The notes under the pieces: generated by a model
What the model saw: only the letters and a program-made list of their open reading frames with translations
What the model was told of the DNA's origin: nothing
Databases searched by the model: none
Source of the DNA: Ascidia mentula
Taxonomy: Eukaryota > Chordata > Ascidiacea > Phlebobranchia > Ascidiidae
NCBI GenBank assembly: GCA_947561715.1
Contig: OX387204.1
Location: 7,631,001-7,695,000, forward strand
Length of the DNA stretch: 64,000 nt
Direction of reading: 5' to 3'
Shown: in pieces, positions 50,928 through 62,609 of the stretch
How positions within the stretch are numbered: position 1 is the first letter of the stretch
Layout: each line of letters starts with the position of its first letter
Position numbers and translations under genes: made by a program

Positions 50928-51130
50928 TATGTTGACCCTGGTTTACAAACTTCACAGCCCACGCATTGCAGCCCAGCTGTATCATGATCAGCAATACCTG
51001 GGCTGCAGAGCCTGTAAACCTAATAATCTTGATTTGATAACTGTGATCGCCAAGCAGGACCTGTGCAGTGGGGCGATCCTGCCAATCATGCCATTGCATG
51101 AACATAACTGCATATGTTGACCCTAGTTAG
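50928..51130. repeat. Short insert flanked by direct repeats, upstream of LIN54
   Basis: TATGTTGACCCTGGTT at 50928 and TATGTTGACCCTAGTT at 51113 flank about 170 bp. Part of the insert (51000-51090) is the reverse complement of the repeat at 31190-31290. The 16-bp flanking repeats (one mismatch) look like a target-site duplication of a SINE-sized insertion on the minus strand. Confidence 0.5.
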
Positions 51131-51327
51131 TAAAGCAACATGCTGATTATCTTACTAAAACAATCTTAAAATGCTCACATCTTGGTATGCGTAATCTGTT
51201 TCAAAATCTTCAAAAACATATGGAGCAAGATTTATATATTCTGTATAATTTTCATTAGCAATTTTTCTTATTTTAGGTGATGACTCTTTCTGTTAGTTTT
51301 TGTTTTGTATGACGTTTTTTGCCCATC

Positions 51328-53217
51328 ATGGAGGCATTTAAAAATGTTTCTGATCTGCAAGACCTCTATGAACTGGACAGTGGTCAAACAACTGACATTA
51401 ACATGGTAACCACTGATAACGATAGTGAAAACATACAAGATGTCACTGATGATGCATTGGAAACTATGTTGATGGACAGTAGCCCAACTCAAACTACAAC
51501 CTGTGACACTGCACTTACGAAACCGGAAGTAACAACAGTTTCATTGTCAAAGGCAGCTCCTCAACCAGGGGTGTATAAGCTCACTGACAATAAAGTTGTT
51601 ATGAGTATGCAACCTGTACAGGTTGTGACAAGTCAACAAAAGGTGACCAACCAACCCATTGTTAAAAGACTGGTTGTTAAGAAACCCTCAGGAAAGCTGT
51701 TGGGTTCAACCAATGTGTCTCAAGAGGCTATTGGGTTGCTGGATATGAATCCGAATGCACCTGCTATTCAGACTTTAACTGTGCAAGGCAACACCTATAC
51801 TATTGCATCTCCAGGTAAAGGAAACTTTAAAATACCCATTTCGCCAGCGAAAAACCCGCTAAAGGTGTCTATGATCACACCCATCTCAAATAGTGTATCC
51901 AGCTCTGCGAAAACCACCTACAATCTAAATTCTTCAGCTGTTTCCAGCAACCCACCCCTTCAATCCAAGTTTCAGTTTCAAACACTTTTGCCGAACCAAG
52001 TAAATGCAATCGCTGTCGGAGTGAGCGGCCAACCCAAGCCTCAACAGACATTCACTGCCCAACAACCAATTCAGATATCTGGAGATCGAATGCCTTACTT
52101 GAGACTTGTCCCGGCAAGTAATGAACAAAATGCAATTGCTGGACTAACTAATATCATACCAGCACAAGGCAATGCCGGCATTCAAGTGGCTAGAGCAGTA
52201 ACACCTCAAGCTAAATTGCAGCAGTATGTAAATGTGCAGCCAGTCCAGCGACCTGTTCAACAGATAAAAACACAGAGACTGATTATGCCGGCTACGAGCA
52301 ACATCATGCCACAGCAACAGCAGCAACAAACAATCACAAATTTAACACCTGGAACTGTTCTGCAGGCTGGTAATGTTGGTTATGCGATGGTTCCAGCGAA
52401 ATACGTTGAGCAACTGAAAAAGCAATTGAACAGCCAAATGCTTTATTCAGAACCAGTGGGGACCAGCACCAGTGAAACCCAGTCACAACCAACCATTGTA
52501 AAATCATCTGTAAATGGAAAAGTGAAAAAGCCATGCAATTGCACCAAATCAATGTGTCTTAAATTGTATTGTGAGTGCTTTGCCAATGGTCATTTTTGCG
52601 ATGGATGTAACTGCATAAACTGCCATAACAACTTAGAATTTGACTCCGATCGCTCAAAAGCCATAAAACAATGCCTGGACAGAAATCCAATGGCATTCCG
52701 ACCAAAAATTGGCAGGGGTTTGGATGATAACAGGACACATCAAAAAGGCTGCAATTGCAAGAGATCAGGTTGCCTGAAAAACTATTGTGAGTGCTACGAA
52801 GCAAGGATTCCCTGCACATCGAAGTGCAAGTGCATCGGATGCAAGAACCTGGAGGAGGACAGCGCTACCCAAAATGAGCAATTGTCCCTGATGCACCTTG
52901 CAGATGCTGCAGCTGTGCGATGTCAACAACAAGCTGCAGCCCGTTCGAAAATTTCTTCCCATATTGGGGAGATGCGCTCCAGCCATCACCGGCCGCACCC
53001 TCCTAACACTGTTCCAGGTGAAAGACTTCCCAGCACTTTCTTCACACAGGAGGTAATCGAGGCAACCTGCACATGTCTTCTGGCACAAGCCGAGGAGGCT
53101 GAAAAGACCAACCGACCCCTCCCTGTGGCAGAAATGATGATTTTGGAGGAGTTTGGTCGCTGCATGATGCAGATCATCCAAGCAGCGGGCAAAGCAAAAA
53201 CAAACACCCAGACTTGA
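51328..53217 (+). CDS. LIN54: LIN54-like CXC-domain protein (DREAM/MuvB DNA-binding subunit), single coding exon
   Basis: The ATG at 51328 ([20 protein letters not shown]) gives 629 residues. An upstream in-frame TTG at 51319 is not taken as the start. The N-terminal about 390 residues are Gln/Pro/Thr/Ser-rich and disordered, with a poly-Gln run near 52310. The first CXC (cysteine-rich tesmin) motif starts near residue 402 with [20 protein letters not shown] conserved spacer ([10 protein letters not shown]) leads to the second CXC near residue 474 with [18 protein letters not shown]. Each has the Tyr that in LIN54 contacts the minor groove of the CHR element (TTTGAA). The C-terminal helical part includes [21 protein letters not shown]54 brings the MuvB core and DREAM or B-Myb to cell-cycle promoters. 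Human LIN54 is about 749 aa. TSO/tesmin paralogues share the CXC pair, but the length and tail favour LIN54. No coding introns, unlike vertebrates. Confidence 0.93.
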   Translation: MEAFKNVSDLQDLYELDSGQTTDINMVTTDNDSENIQDVTDDALETMLMDSSPTQTTTCDTALTKPEVTTVSLSKAAPQPGVYKLTDNKVVMSMQPVQVVTSQQKVTNQPIVKRLVVKKPSGKLLGSTNVSQEAIGLLDMNPNAPAIQTLTVQGNTYTIASPGKGNFKIPISPAKNPLKVSMITPISNSVSSSAKTTYNLNSSAVSSNPPLQSKFQFQTLLPNQVNAIAVGVSGQPKPQQTFTAQQPIQISGDRMPYLRLVPASNEQNAIAGLTNIIPAQGNAGIQVARAVTPQAKLQQYVNVQPVQRPVQQIKTQRLIMPATSNIMPQQQQQQTITNLTPGTVLQAGNVGYAMVPAKYVEQLKKQLNSQMLYSEPVGTSTSETQSQPTIVKSSVNGKVKKPCNCTKSMCLKLYCECFANGHFCDGCNCINCHNNLEFDSDRSKAIKQCLDRNPMAFRPKIGRGLDDNRTHQKGCNCKRSGCLKNYCECYEARIPCTSKCKCIGCKNLEEDSATQNEQLSLMHLADAAAVRCQQQAAARSKISSHIGEMRSSHHRPHPPNTVPGERLPSTFFTQEVIEATCTCLLAQAEEAEKTNRPLPVAEMMILEEFGRCMMQIIQAAGKAKTNTQT

Positions 53218-54273
53218 CGTTATAGTGGTATAGTGCCTGTGATACGTTGTCTCTGTTCGCGATTGGGTAGACGAGCCTTGTTATAGTGATTTTAGACGAA
53301 TGCCGGGGGTGTGTAGCGTACGTAATACCAGGCCTTTTTCGCCTGAAACTAAGAATCAAGATGGTTTCGGTTTTACCTTTTTGTCAGTACAAGAAAGGCT
53401 ATTTTTATTGATCCGTTGTTTGTTTTTTTTTGCATTGTACAAAGTGGTTACCCTCATTTTGCTTGACATTTTAGAATATTTTATATAACTGTTGTGCGAT
53501 GATTTTATCACAGACACGTTTTAAATTTTGATCTTGAAACGCAGGTTCGCTGTTAAAGTGACTGTTATTTTTGCAGAAAGTTTCTGCCGTATACCTACCG
53601 CCCCAAAATTGCCTACCAATAACGAGCAAGTGGCTTGGGCGGTGGCACTGCGCTTTGAAACATTTGCTTTTCCTCAAGCAGTTGTATTTTTCTACTTAAC
53701 AGCATGAAAATAAACCCAATTTTGCGATTTTTTGTGCAACGAGCGGTAAAAAGACATTGTGGTGAACGAGGTTTATGGGGAAGTCTAGGCCTAGTCTTAA
53801 CGTAAAGGTTATGTATTTACATTTTGCATGAACTGACCAGTGATACCCTGCCGCTACCTTCTTGCGGCTCTCATTAAGCTTCTGTGATCAGCCGAAAATT
53901 ATTATTCAAAAGCAAATTTTATTTTAAAATTATTTAGTATAATTTTTCAGCTTTCTTGTATATAGAGATTTCTCCATACGTCAGTAAGTAACTGATGTGT
54001 TTTTACGTGGAGATCTTGCATTTGACTTTTACACTAAAAATGACTGAGAGCCACTGAACTGGATGAACAAACAAATTATACTCGAGTGAGATGGCAAAAG
54101 TCCCAAGCACGTTTTTGCCCCTAATAATTATTTTCAATTTCTTTCGGAAATAAAAATGTTTAAGTATATTTTTGTTTGGCAGAAAATCCTATAATGTTCG
54201 CTGAAAGTAATCAAACACATTTGCACATTTTTTGAAAACTTTGTCCCAAAAGAAACGCATATGAAGTTTACAC
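53218..54273. other. LIN54: LIN54 3' UTR and intergenic
   Basis: AT-rich. No gene recognised up to the first tandem repeat unit. Confidence 0.5.
53709..53714 (+). terminator. LIN54: AATAAA, likely LIN54 poly(A) signal
   Basis: A canonical hexamer about 490 nt after the LIN54 stop, in GAAAATAAACCC. Confidence 0.45.
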
Positions 54274-55701
54274 TACAATTGGTGCCGAGTATACAAGTCC
54301 GGGTATCAATCTAAAAATCACTAGAGCGCGTAGTGGAGTTAGTAAACGGTTAATAATTTTCTGCATTGCATTGTAAGAACTAGCTACATCAAAGTTTGCA
54401 AACCTTGTAGAGTCGACATGCATACAACTTTGGCGACGCAGCTTACGGTGTTAGGTAGGCAAACTTTCGATAGACAAAATTTCCACCAATTCTACAACAG
54501 CTGTCTGCAGGTCCTGTCAGAACAAAACCGAGATCTGTGCTGGTCGATGAGACCAAAAACCATGATCTGAAAGATCACATTGTGATCTGTTAGACTGAAA
54601 GCCATGATCTGTTTATTTGTGGAAAGAGTCGCAAATATATAGGGATACATCAAAGACGATACAGAAACAAAGATATAATTGCTGCGATTACGCGACAAAG
54701 GAGACTTAGAAGAAGTAGCGCAAGTTAAAAGACGTAAGACAAGCGAGATAACTAGCGATGGCGTCAGAAAGTCTGGATGTAAACGTAAGAGTGTAGAAAG
54801 CGGTTTCAAAATATCAAGTTTAAACAAAATATTGATAAATATTCGAATTACCACAAGCCAAAATCCCTACACTAGGTCGCTTTTGCGCACGTAACATATT
54901 TTAACCTTTTTTAGGACCAATACACAGAGGCGCCTCTATCGGGAATTTCTGGATTAAGTAAATTACATAGACCTGAGCAATTATTGTTGTAACAAATAAA
55001 AGCAAATGCCGTTTATGTTTCGTCTTTCAACGTACACCTTTTTCTTTTTAGCCTCTTTTCATTTTTTGGCAGCATGAATCTTGCTTTGTGCGTTGTCCTT
55101 GATGTCTTACTTTTACTTCCAGGGACGTTTATGAAACAATGACTTTTTGATAGTCATGACTACATGTTCCAATCATATATAATGTGATATAATGCCCTGG
55201 AAGTCAATCAAGACGCATATTGAGAAACAAAGCAAGTTCGTCGCCATAGTCCTATAGCGCCCTCATGCAACAAAACTCCGGTGATCCTCATACTTTTGCG
55301 TTGCATCAAAAGCAAGCTACAGTAGTCCTCTAGCGCCTGCAAGCAACAAATAACAATAAAGTCCTACGCAACAGTTTATTATTGAATTGGCTTTCATGCC
55401 TTCAATATCTAACATACGACACAAAGGGCATGGTGACACATTAATTATTATAGTACAAGCAACCCCTAAAGGGGAAAGATGTAAATTAGATATAACTGTT
55501 TTCTACTTTTAAGCTTCTGGCCGTGGTGAATATATTGGTCAAAATACTATAGTTGGCAGCACTCGCAACAGATCGCATTTGAGGAGAATAGGTTTCAAAA
55601 GTCACGTGACAATTCTTGGTCTTTCAATGAAGAATTGCGCGATTCGCTTTGGTTATTGTGCCTTTGTGTGTGCGTCGCTGTCACTGTGTGGGCGGTTTTA
55701 C
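54274..55701. repeat. Tandem duplicated unit 1 (about 1.43 kb, non-coding)
   Basis: Begins TACAATTGGTGCCGAGTATA and ends GGGCGGTTTTAC. It is nearly identical to unit 2 (55802-57247), with scattered substitutions and small indels. Inside is an inverted pair CTTCCAGGG / CCCTGGAAG. A 120-codon minus-strand frame is kept in both copies, but it starts at GTG, has no recognised domain, and its differences are mostly amino-acid-changing, so I do not call it a gene. Confidence 0.9.
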
Positions 55702-55801
55702 GTTTTTGAAAAAGTTATGTAGATGTACGTCAACACATTTTTCATTTAATTTTCTATTTCTTTTACTATTTTATGTAAAGTTTGATAACCGTAAAGTTTG
55801 A
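55702..55801. repeat. Spacer between tandem units, copy of the DYNC2H1 3' flank
   Basis: GTTTTTGAAAAAGTTATGTA through GTTTGATAACCG matches 49531-49623 with modest divergence. It ends in AAAGTTTGATACAATTGG, where unit 2 starts. Confidence 0.8.
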
Positions 55802-57247
55802 TACAATTGGTGCCGAGTATACAAGTTCGGGTATCAATTTAAAAATCACTAGAGCGCGTAGTGGAGTTAGTAAACGGTTGATAATTTTCTGCATTGCATT
55901 GTCAGAACTAGCTACATCAAAGTTTGCAAACCTTGTTGAGTCGACATGTATACAACTTCGGCGACGCAGCTTATGGTGTTAGGTAGGCAAACTTTCGATA
56001 GACAAAATTTCCATCAATTCTACAACAGCTGTCTGCAGGTCCTGTCAGAACAAAACCGAGATCTGTGCTGGTCGATGAGACCAAAAACCACGATCTGAGA
56101 GATCACATTTTGATCTGTTAGACCGAAAGCCATAATCTGTTTATTTGTGGAAAGAGTCGCAAATATATAGGGATACATCAAAGACGAGACAGAAACAAGG
56201 ATATAATTGCTGCGATTACGCGACAAAGGAGACTTAGAAGAAGTAGTGTAAGTTAAAAGACGTAAGACAAGCGAGATAACTAGCGATGGCGTCAGAAAGT
56301 CTGGATGTAAATGTAAGATTGTAGAAAGCGGTTTCAAAAAATCAAGTTTAAACAAAATATTGATAAATATTCGAATTACCACAAGTTATTCGAATTACCA
56401 AAATCCCTACATTATATAGGTCGCTTTTGCGCACGCAACATATTTTAACCTTTTTTAAGACCAATACACAGAGGCGCCTCTATCGGGAATTTCTGGATTA
56501 AGTAAATTACATAGACCTGAGCAATTATTGTTGTAACAAATAAAAGCAAATGCCGTTTATGTTTCGTGTTTCAACGTACACCTTTTTCGTTTTAGCCTCT
56601 TTTCATTTAATGGCAGCATGAATCGTGCTTTTTGTGCGTTGTCCTTGATGTCTTACTTTTACTTCCAGGGACGTTTATGAAACAATGACTTTTTGATAGT
56701 CATTACTACATGTTCCAATCATATATAAGGTGATATAATGCCCTGGAAGTCAATCAAGACGCATATTGAGAAACAAAGCAAGTTCGTCGCCATAGTCCTA
56801 TAGCGCCCTCATGCAACAAAACTCCGGTGATCCTCATACTTTTGCGTTGCATCAAAAGCAAGCTACAGTAGTCCTCTAGCGCCTGCAAGCAACAAATAAC
56901 AATAAAGTCCTACGCAACAGTTTATTATGGAATTGGCTTTCATGCCTTCAATATCTAACATACGACACAAAGGGCATGGTGACACATTAATTTTTATAGT
57001 ACAAGCAACCCCCAAAGGGGAAAGATGTAAATTAAATATAACTGTTTTCTAATTTTAAGCTTCTGGCGGTGGTGAATATATTGGTCAAAATACTATAGTT
57101 GGCAGCACTCGCAACAGATCGCATTTGAGGAGAATAGGTTTCAAAAGTCACGTGACAAGTCTTGGTCTTTCAATGAAGAATTGCGCGATTCGCTTTGGTT
57201 ATTGTGCCTTTGTGTGTGCGTCGCTGTCACTGTGTGGGCGGTTTTAC
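55802..57247. repeat. Tandem duplicated unit 2 (about 1.45 kb, non-coding)
   Basis: Second copy, same orientation. It differs from unit 1 by dispersed substitutions and by a small local duplication near 56380 (TTCGAATTACCA repeated). It runs into unique sequence after 57247. Confidence 0.9.
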
Positions 57248-57656
57248 CTGTGTGATTGTGTGAGAATGAGTGGTGATGTAATTCATTTCTGTTTTTGCAT
57301 TTACAATTGTTACAGAATGATTTGAATTATCATTTATCGTTTGTCACGTCAAAAACATGGTTTATTTGTCAACTTAAGTGGAAACGAAACAAATTATTTA
57401 TCTAAAAACAACCGCTGATATATTTAGACGTATCTATCCAGTCGGTAGAAACATATATATAACGTTTTACAAATTGTCATTAGTAAAACATAGAAAAATG
57501 TAGATAGACAGCTATGTTTTTTTGGTATGCAGGACACTCAGGCAAACAACAAATGTTATTCATAGAATTATTGTTAAATTTAAGCCTGAGGGTAAAGCAT
57601 CATATATTAAAAGTGTTGTTTTCTTTTGTAAGGTCAATCAGTTAAAGTGGACCAGA

Positions 57657-60600
57657 ATGTCACTACACAGCCTGGACCATGATTCTGTTATCACTGATCG
57701 TGGTTATAAGGGTTATCATATTGATCCAAAGGGTGAAGTAACAGAATTTTACGATCATCGTGAGGAAGAACCAGCTCCAAGCAGCATTGTGACTGCACGA
57801 CAACCGCTAGTCAATGGTTCCGTCACAAAATCCGCTCCTCCCCCAAGAAAAAGAGTGAGATATCGAGATGCTGGTATGAATTTGTTTATATTTATGTACT
57901 TTGCATTTCGTGACTGTCTAGTGACATAAAGTTTGCTAATAAGATTTTTGCACAAAAACGAAAACACAAAGAGATTAGAAGATAGTTTATACAGTGTGTT
58001 TTTTATGCAAAATGAGTGAATTCTGTCATTTTATAGGGTGTTGTGACAGCTGTGTAAATGGTTTAACATGGATTGGAACGATGCCTTTTGCAACCGCCTT
58101 CGCTCTTCTTTTGAGTTGGTTGGGACTTGCAATGTTTATTGGTAGGTGGTATAGGTCATTCACTCCTGCTACAATGTATTATTTTACCAAAGCGTGATTG
58201 TTACATGGTGACAGACAAACATAATTGTTTTGTATCCTTTTTTAATTAAACTGTTCTATATATAAAAGTACTGTGACACTTCACCACAATGCAAATATAC
58301 TATAATGTCATTAAGTACCAAACTATAAGATATATAGATAATTGCAAATAATGACTTATGTATGTTTCATGTTGGATAAGTCCTGTTTTAATATTTGAAG
58401 AAAGGATATGCATTTTTTCCCATAGTGCCAAATTTTGTTTTACTGTTCAAATTCATTGACGAGTAATTACTAATTATTTTCAGGACAGACACAAAATGCA
58501 CCATTTTGTTTGTGTTTGTGACTGATATGTTTGTATTTTAATAGTAAAGTGTTGCTATGCCATGCTGATTTATTATTGTCAGAAATCAGTAATAGCAAAC
58601 TTCCTAACTTTATAACATATGGATCCAATTATAGTACTAAGTAGTAAGTACTAATTGAAAGCCAATTCAGGAAATAATTCGTTGCAATTTGATCCTGTTA
58701 CAATATAATATGCTGATTGATAAACCTGTTTCAATGTAAGACAGTTTTAAACTGGATTAATTTGTTGTATTTTTTGTGAAATCACATGTACGGACACTGT
58801 CTTTTTAAAAGTCAATTTCTCAAAGTTTTGTGTAATTGATTTTGTTTGTTCCCTAAATTTAAATAGTCTGTCAATCAAAAAGTGACGGGCTGCATAAATT
58901 AATGGAAATTGAAAAAGATTGACGTTCTCCCATTTATAGGTCTTAACCTTACAAATATATCCCCTCTTGAAACATATTAGCAACTGTTTCATTAGAAATA
59001 ATATACTTTTGTTCTGCTCAAATAACCTACAGTACATACCAACTATGGACCGGTAGTTACCAACATATTTTCCACCTGTACTATACCCATGGTTTTGACT
59101 TTTGAAACTGTGCATGTAATGCTGTGGTGGTTATTATTTATAACTGTTATGTCACAAGTGCTACAATTCTTGTTCATCTTATATAAAAAGTTTAAGAACT
59201 ACTATACAACCAAAAAAGTTCCACCGTCCTCTCTGCAGCTACTTAAGAACTTTAAGGTTCACACAATTTTAACATTCCGTAAAATACTATTGCTTCTGGC
59301 AGGTGGTGGCTGGACTGCATTGGACCAAACCCTTGATTTGTATCTGAGGTACGGACCTCTTGAGGGAAATCCTGCCAAAGATCCACCTCCCCAGTACATT
59401 TACACTGGAGAGTCTCTTGCATCCCATTATGAGTTGAGGGACCCAGAAAACTTGGGTAATCGTGTGCCAGAAGTGTAAGTACACATAAATTGCATGTTGC
59501 ATGAGATTTCAATCTATGCTATGTGTTTTTGTTTTACAATTTTCATAAATGTTTGTATTGTTTCAGATTTCAAGCCATTAAATATTCATTTTATGGCATC
59601 ATTCCATTCATGTTCATATTTACCATCATGCTCGGTTGTGACAACCATCGAACAGCTCGATCGCTCCGCAAAAAACATAAAAGCTGCAAAAACAGCAGCG
59701 CAGGAATTTGCTTTACATCATCGGTATGTTAATTTAAACTCATTTTGTTGGTCTTGTGTGTCCAGGTGTATTTGAAAGTCATTGTTGTCTCTGTGCATGG
59801 CCCAATTGGCTTTGCACTGCCTGTCATTGTTTAGATATGTTAGCCCTTACTCTTACTGTAGCATTGCCAAAACAAAAAAAAGTATGGAATCCACATTCCA
59901 AAAAAACTTTTTGTCATTTAATGTGGTTTATAACAACACCCCTACAACACTTTTCAAAAAACCTGCACCTTGGTCAATGCAGGCACTGCATATTAAAGCC
60001 TGCCAAAAACTTGACCTAACTGGATGTAGTTTTGTACTGATGCATATGCTACAGACAAGCAAATGAAACAATTTTCAAGACTACAAACATGCAAATTTAA
60101 CTCTGAATTAAATTAATTTGTTTTTGCACAGTTGATGTTTGGAACATACATCTTAATATTGGCCTGGGTATTTTTCCTTGCATTCACAACTCTTGCAGTG
60201 TATTACTACCGGATCACCATGTTGAGATGTTCTGACCTCAATGATAGAGGATTTACTGGAGGGGTCTTGGGCTCCATCTGCATTGACCTTGTCCAACTAG
60301 GTATTCGTGTTGCTTTGTTGTATAACAAGTCAAATTTGGTTATGTTTAGGTGGTATATATGTTGTACGATAGTGAGAATTTTTCTCGAAGAAATCTATTT
60401 ACTTATGTCACAATGTATTATTTTACCAAAGCGTGATTGTCGTAATGATATTGAAATATGACGACTGACAAACATAGTTGTTTTGTTACCTTTTTCAATT
60501 AATCTATTCTTTACTGGCACAATTAAACATACACTTTTTTTCACCAACGTTTTGATTCAACTAAGTTTTAAATGTTTTGCTACCAATTCGAAGTCTTTTG

Positions 60601-61551
60601 CTTGAAAAGTTTTTGCATGTCACCCTAATTTTGCTGTGACATTGATTTTAAGAGCCAGTATAGCTACTTTTGTTTAAATAAGTAACTTCTTGCTTGCAGG
60701 TGTGGTCATGTTTAGAAACACACAAGATGAAGGCTTTGGAAAAATTTGTGGACCTGGTACAGGAGATACGATGAGATCTTTTGGAAAACTGAAAGATTAT
60801 TGTGACAACTATTATCTGGTCTATCAATGCACACTGTTGTGCTTTACTGGATGTATGCTGATCATCATTGCAATGGTAACTGCTACATTTTTGTAAGAAT
60901 TGTTTCTGGAAATTTATTTGATTACAATTTGGCACAAATTTTGTACAAATTTGTTACTTCCAGCCTGTTTGTCATATTTGGTTTCACAACACAATAACTC
61001 TGTAGAAGAAAATCAGCTATTAAAGATCAGTGAGCTACAGGCTACACACTGTTTTAAACTAGCAGGCAAGACCGTTGTCAGTTACTAGCTGAGCTAATCA
61101 GACCTGGTAGATTGAAACAGTGTGTACTGACTCCAGCTAACAATATAAACACATAGTTTCTTCATTTCGCGATGCCATTACGGTCCGTATGTTAACTTAC
61201 TGCATTTATCCCGATACCATATTCGTTCAGATCAACTTCCTGATGATCCTCACATCAAATTACAACAACTTGACTCGCAAACGTTCGCGACCAGTCAGAG
61301 ACGATGCATCCACCATAGTCACAGCTTCCCATCGTTCCACGCCAGCGCCACCATCATCAATACCCTCACGGAGCTTCGCGGCCGAATCCAGTGTGATTTC
61401 TCCTCCATACGTTGTCCCCGCCCAGCCGCGAGACTACCGCCGTTCTTCCAAAGACATCGAGCTGGATTACGTCATAGATGACACTAGTACGGTGGATAGA
61501 CATCGGGAGATGGACAGCCACATGGGCGTCAACTACTACTACCGGCGGTAA
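57657..61551 (+). CDS. M6: Myelin proteolipid (PLP/M6) family tetraspan membrane protein
   Basis: Seven exons in phase give 438 residues: 57657-57873, 58037-58141, 59303-59474, 59567-59723, 60132-60300, 60700-60875, 61231-61551. TM1 (about residues 87-108, PFATAFALLLSWLGLAMFIG) follows a CC-x2-C motif as in PLP/M6. TM2 (about 172-190) is FYGIIPFMFIFTIMLGC. TM3 (about 218-243) is YILILAWVFFLAFTTLAVYY. TM4 (about 315-345) is CFTGCMLIIIAMINFLMILT followed by NYNNL, matching the PLP TM4-to-ATYNFAVLK junction. The second extracellular loop keeps the family cysteines: SICIDLVQLG-VVMFRN-KICG and the YC before TM4. Family members shape neuronal and glial membranes and filopodia. Unusual here are a 73-residue N-terminal extension before TM1 and a long Ser/Pro/Arg-rich C-terminal tail of about 90 residues ending NYYYRR; vertebrate M6/PLP lack most of both. 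Confidence 0.88.
58145..58260 (+). repeat. Intronic repeat copy 1 in the M6 gene (intron 2)
   Basis: ACAATGTATTATTTTACCAA AGCGTGATTG, then GACAGACAAACATAATTGTT, is repeated in intron 5 (60346-60520) with about 85-90% similarity in the best blocks. Confidence 0.7.
60346..60520 (+). repeat. Intronic repeat copy 2 in the M6 gene (intron 5)
   Basis: Shares TTAGGTGGTATA, CAATGTATTATTTTACCAAA GCGTGATTG and GACTGACAAACATAGTTGTT with copy 1, plus additional inserted sequence. Both copies point the same way. Confidence 0.7.
61034..61131 (-). repeat. tRNA-like SINE copy C (M6 intron 6)
   Basis: On the minus strand: AGTACACACTGTTTCAATCT, CCAGGTCTGATTAGCTCAGC, TAGTAACTGAC. The TTAGCTCAGCTAG part resembles a polymerase III A box. 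Outer ACACACTGTTT / AAACAGTGTGT stretches are inverted copies, so a foldback origin is also possible. Confidence 0.45.
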
Positions 61552-62032
61552 TCGCGGGCTCCTAACAACTGTAGTGATGCATTTTTTGTGGGAACAGTTG
61601 GAAGTGGTATTTTCGTTGTACTTTATTACACTTTGCCTTATTCTAATCTCTACGTTCTGATCTGCGATTTTTACCTGTTTTGGCAGAGAACACAACACAT
61701 TCGTGTCCCGATTTACGAAAGTTACTTTCTCTGAAAACATATTTTTAAACTGTTGCTTTTCTCCCAACAAATATAAACATCGTCAGATAGGGAATTTTGT
61801 TGTTCTTTAATCTGCAAACAAATTTGTCCGTTGCAAAAAAATTTGTCCTTTTTACTGAACCGAAACTTTCTATTGCACTACTTTTTCTTATATACCGTTA
61901 CACACCACAATTTCTTGTCTTACCCGTGCTGAAAGCCTCGTACATATTACAATATTGCATTTCGCTTTACTGCAACATTGCTTTTAATATTGCATCCGCT
62001 TTTGTCAGTGTTTTTCTTACCTTGTCGGACAG

Positions 62033-62609
62033 TTACGTCACAACTTGTGACGTGTTTACTTTTTGAGAGCTGTTACCAGGACGACGGTTTCTGATGTTGT
62101 AAAGGTCTTTGGGTAAAACTTTTCAATGTCGAGCGACGCATTGTAAATATCGTTTCTTTTAACCTATTTTTGTACTTTTCACACAAAACCTGATGCCAAG
62201 TTGATCCCCTTGTACGAAAGTTAGGACAGTTGCTACGAACGGGTTTTTTTGAACCCGACCATTTTGAACGTTGTAAATAGCAGGTTTTATCTAACTCGGG
62301 AAAGCATCTGCCTTGTTGATTCTTAATATGCAGCAAGCCGACTCTAGTTAAAATCCTCGTTGTTATGTACATATTCATGTATTAGGTCCTTTTCAAGTGA
62401 ATTTTTAGATCATTTACTTTGTAGTGATTGTGATGTAATAAAGAACATACTTCAATGATGGTCGTGTTCTCTAGTAGCCACTCCAGAATCGAGCAATTAA
62501 AGGCCGCGGTCATTTGCCTGGGGCAAGCAGCCAACAAATTTAAATTTACTTTTCTAATTGCTCTCGACACACGAAGCGTGCCAAACATTTTTGATGCAAT
62601 AGAATCTAC
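62033..62609 (-). CDS. Probable 3' end of an unrecognised minus-strand gene (three exons)
   Basis: Read on the minus strand: exon 62609-62451 (53 codons, acceptor TTTTCAG, donor GAA|GTATGT), exon 62290-62190 (acceptor CCGAGTTAG, donor CAG|GTTTTG) and terminal exon 62090-62033 (acceptor ACAACATCAG, stop TAA at 62035-62033). Phases agree (0, then 2). The peptide contains VDSIASKMFGTLRVSRAIRK, CPRQMTAAFNCSILEWLLEN and NPFVATVLTFVQGDQLGI. It looks helical in the first exon, perhaps an alpha-solenoid, but I recognise no family. An upstream frame ending at 62814 (SWAITQILLSLGNFIGFLM) has a donor but the wrong phase to join directly, so the 5' structure is unresolved. Convergent with M6. Confidence 0.4.

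Larger units (their letters stand above)
49077..51327. other. DYNC2H1 3' UTR and LIN54 upstream region
   Basis: No further gene recognised. The DYNC2H1 transcript probably ends after AATAAA at 49479-49484. A 93-bp block at 49531-49623 recurs at 55697-55791. A repeat-like insert lies at 50928-51130. A pyrimidine-rich acceptor ending TTATTTTAG at 51276 precedes the LIN54 ATG by about 50 nt. It may mark a 5' UTR intron or a spliced-leader site. Confidence 0.55.

Noticed and set aside
54492-54854. Gene on the minus strand of the tandem unit
   Set aside because: Starts with GTG, no domain, and differences from the second copy are mostly non-synonymous.
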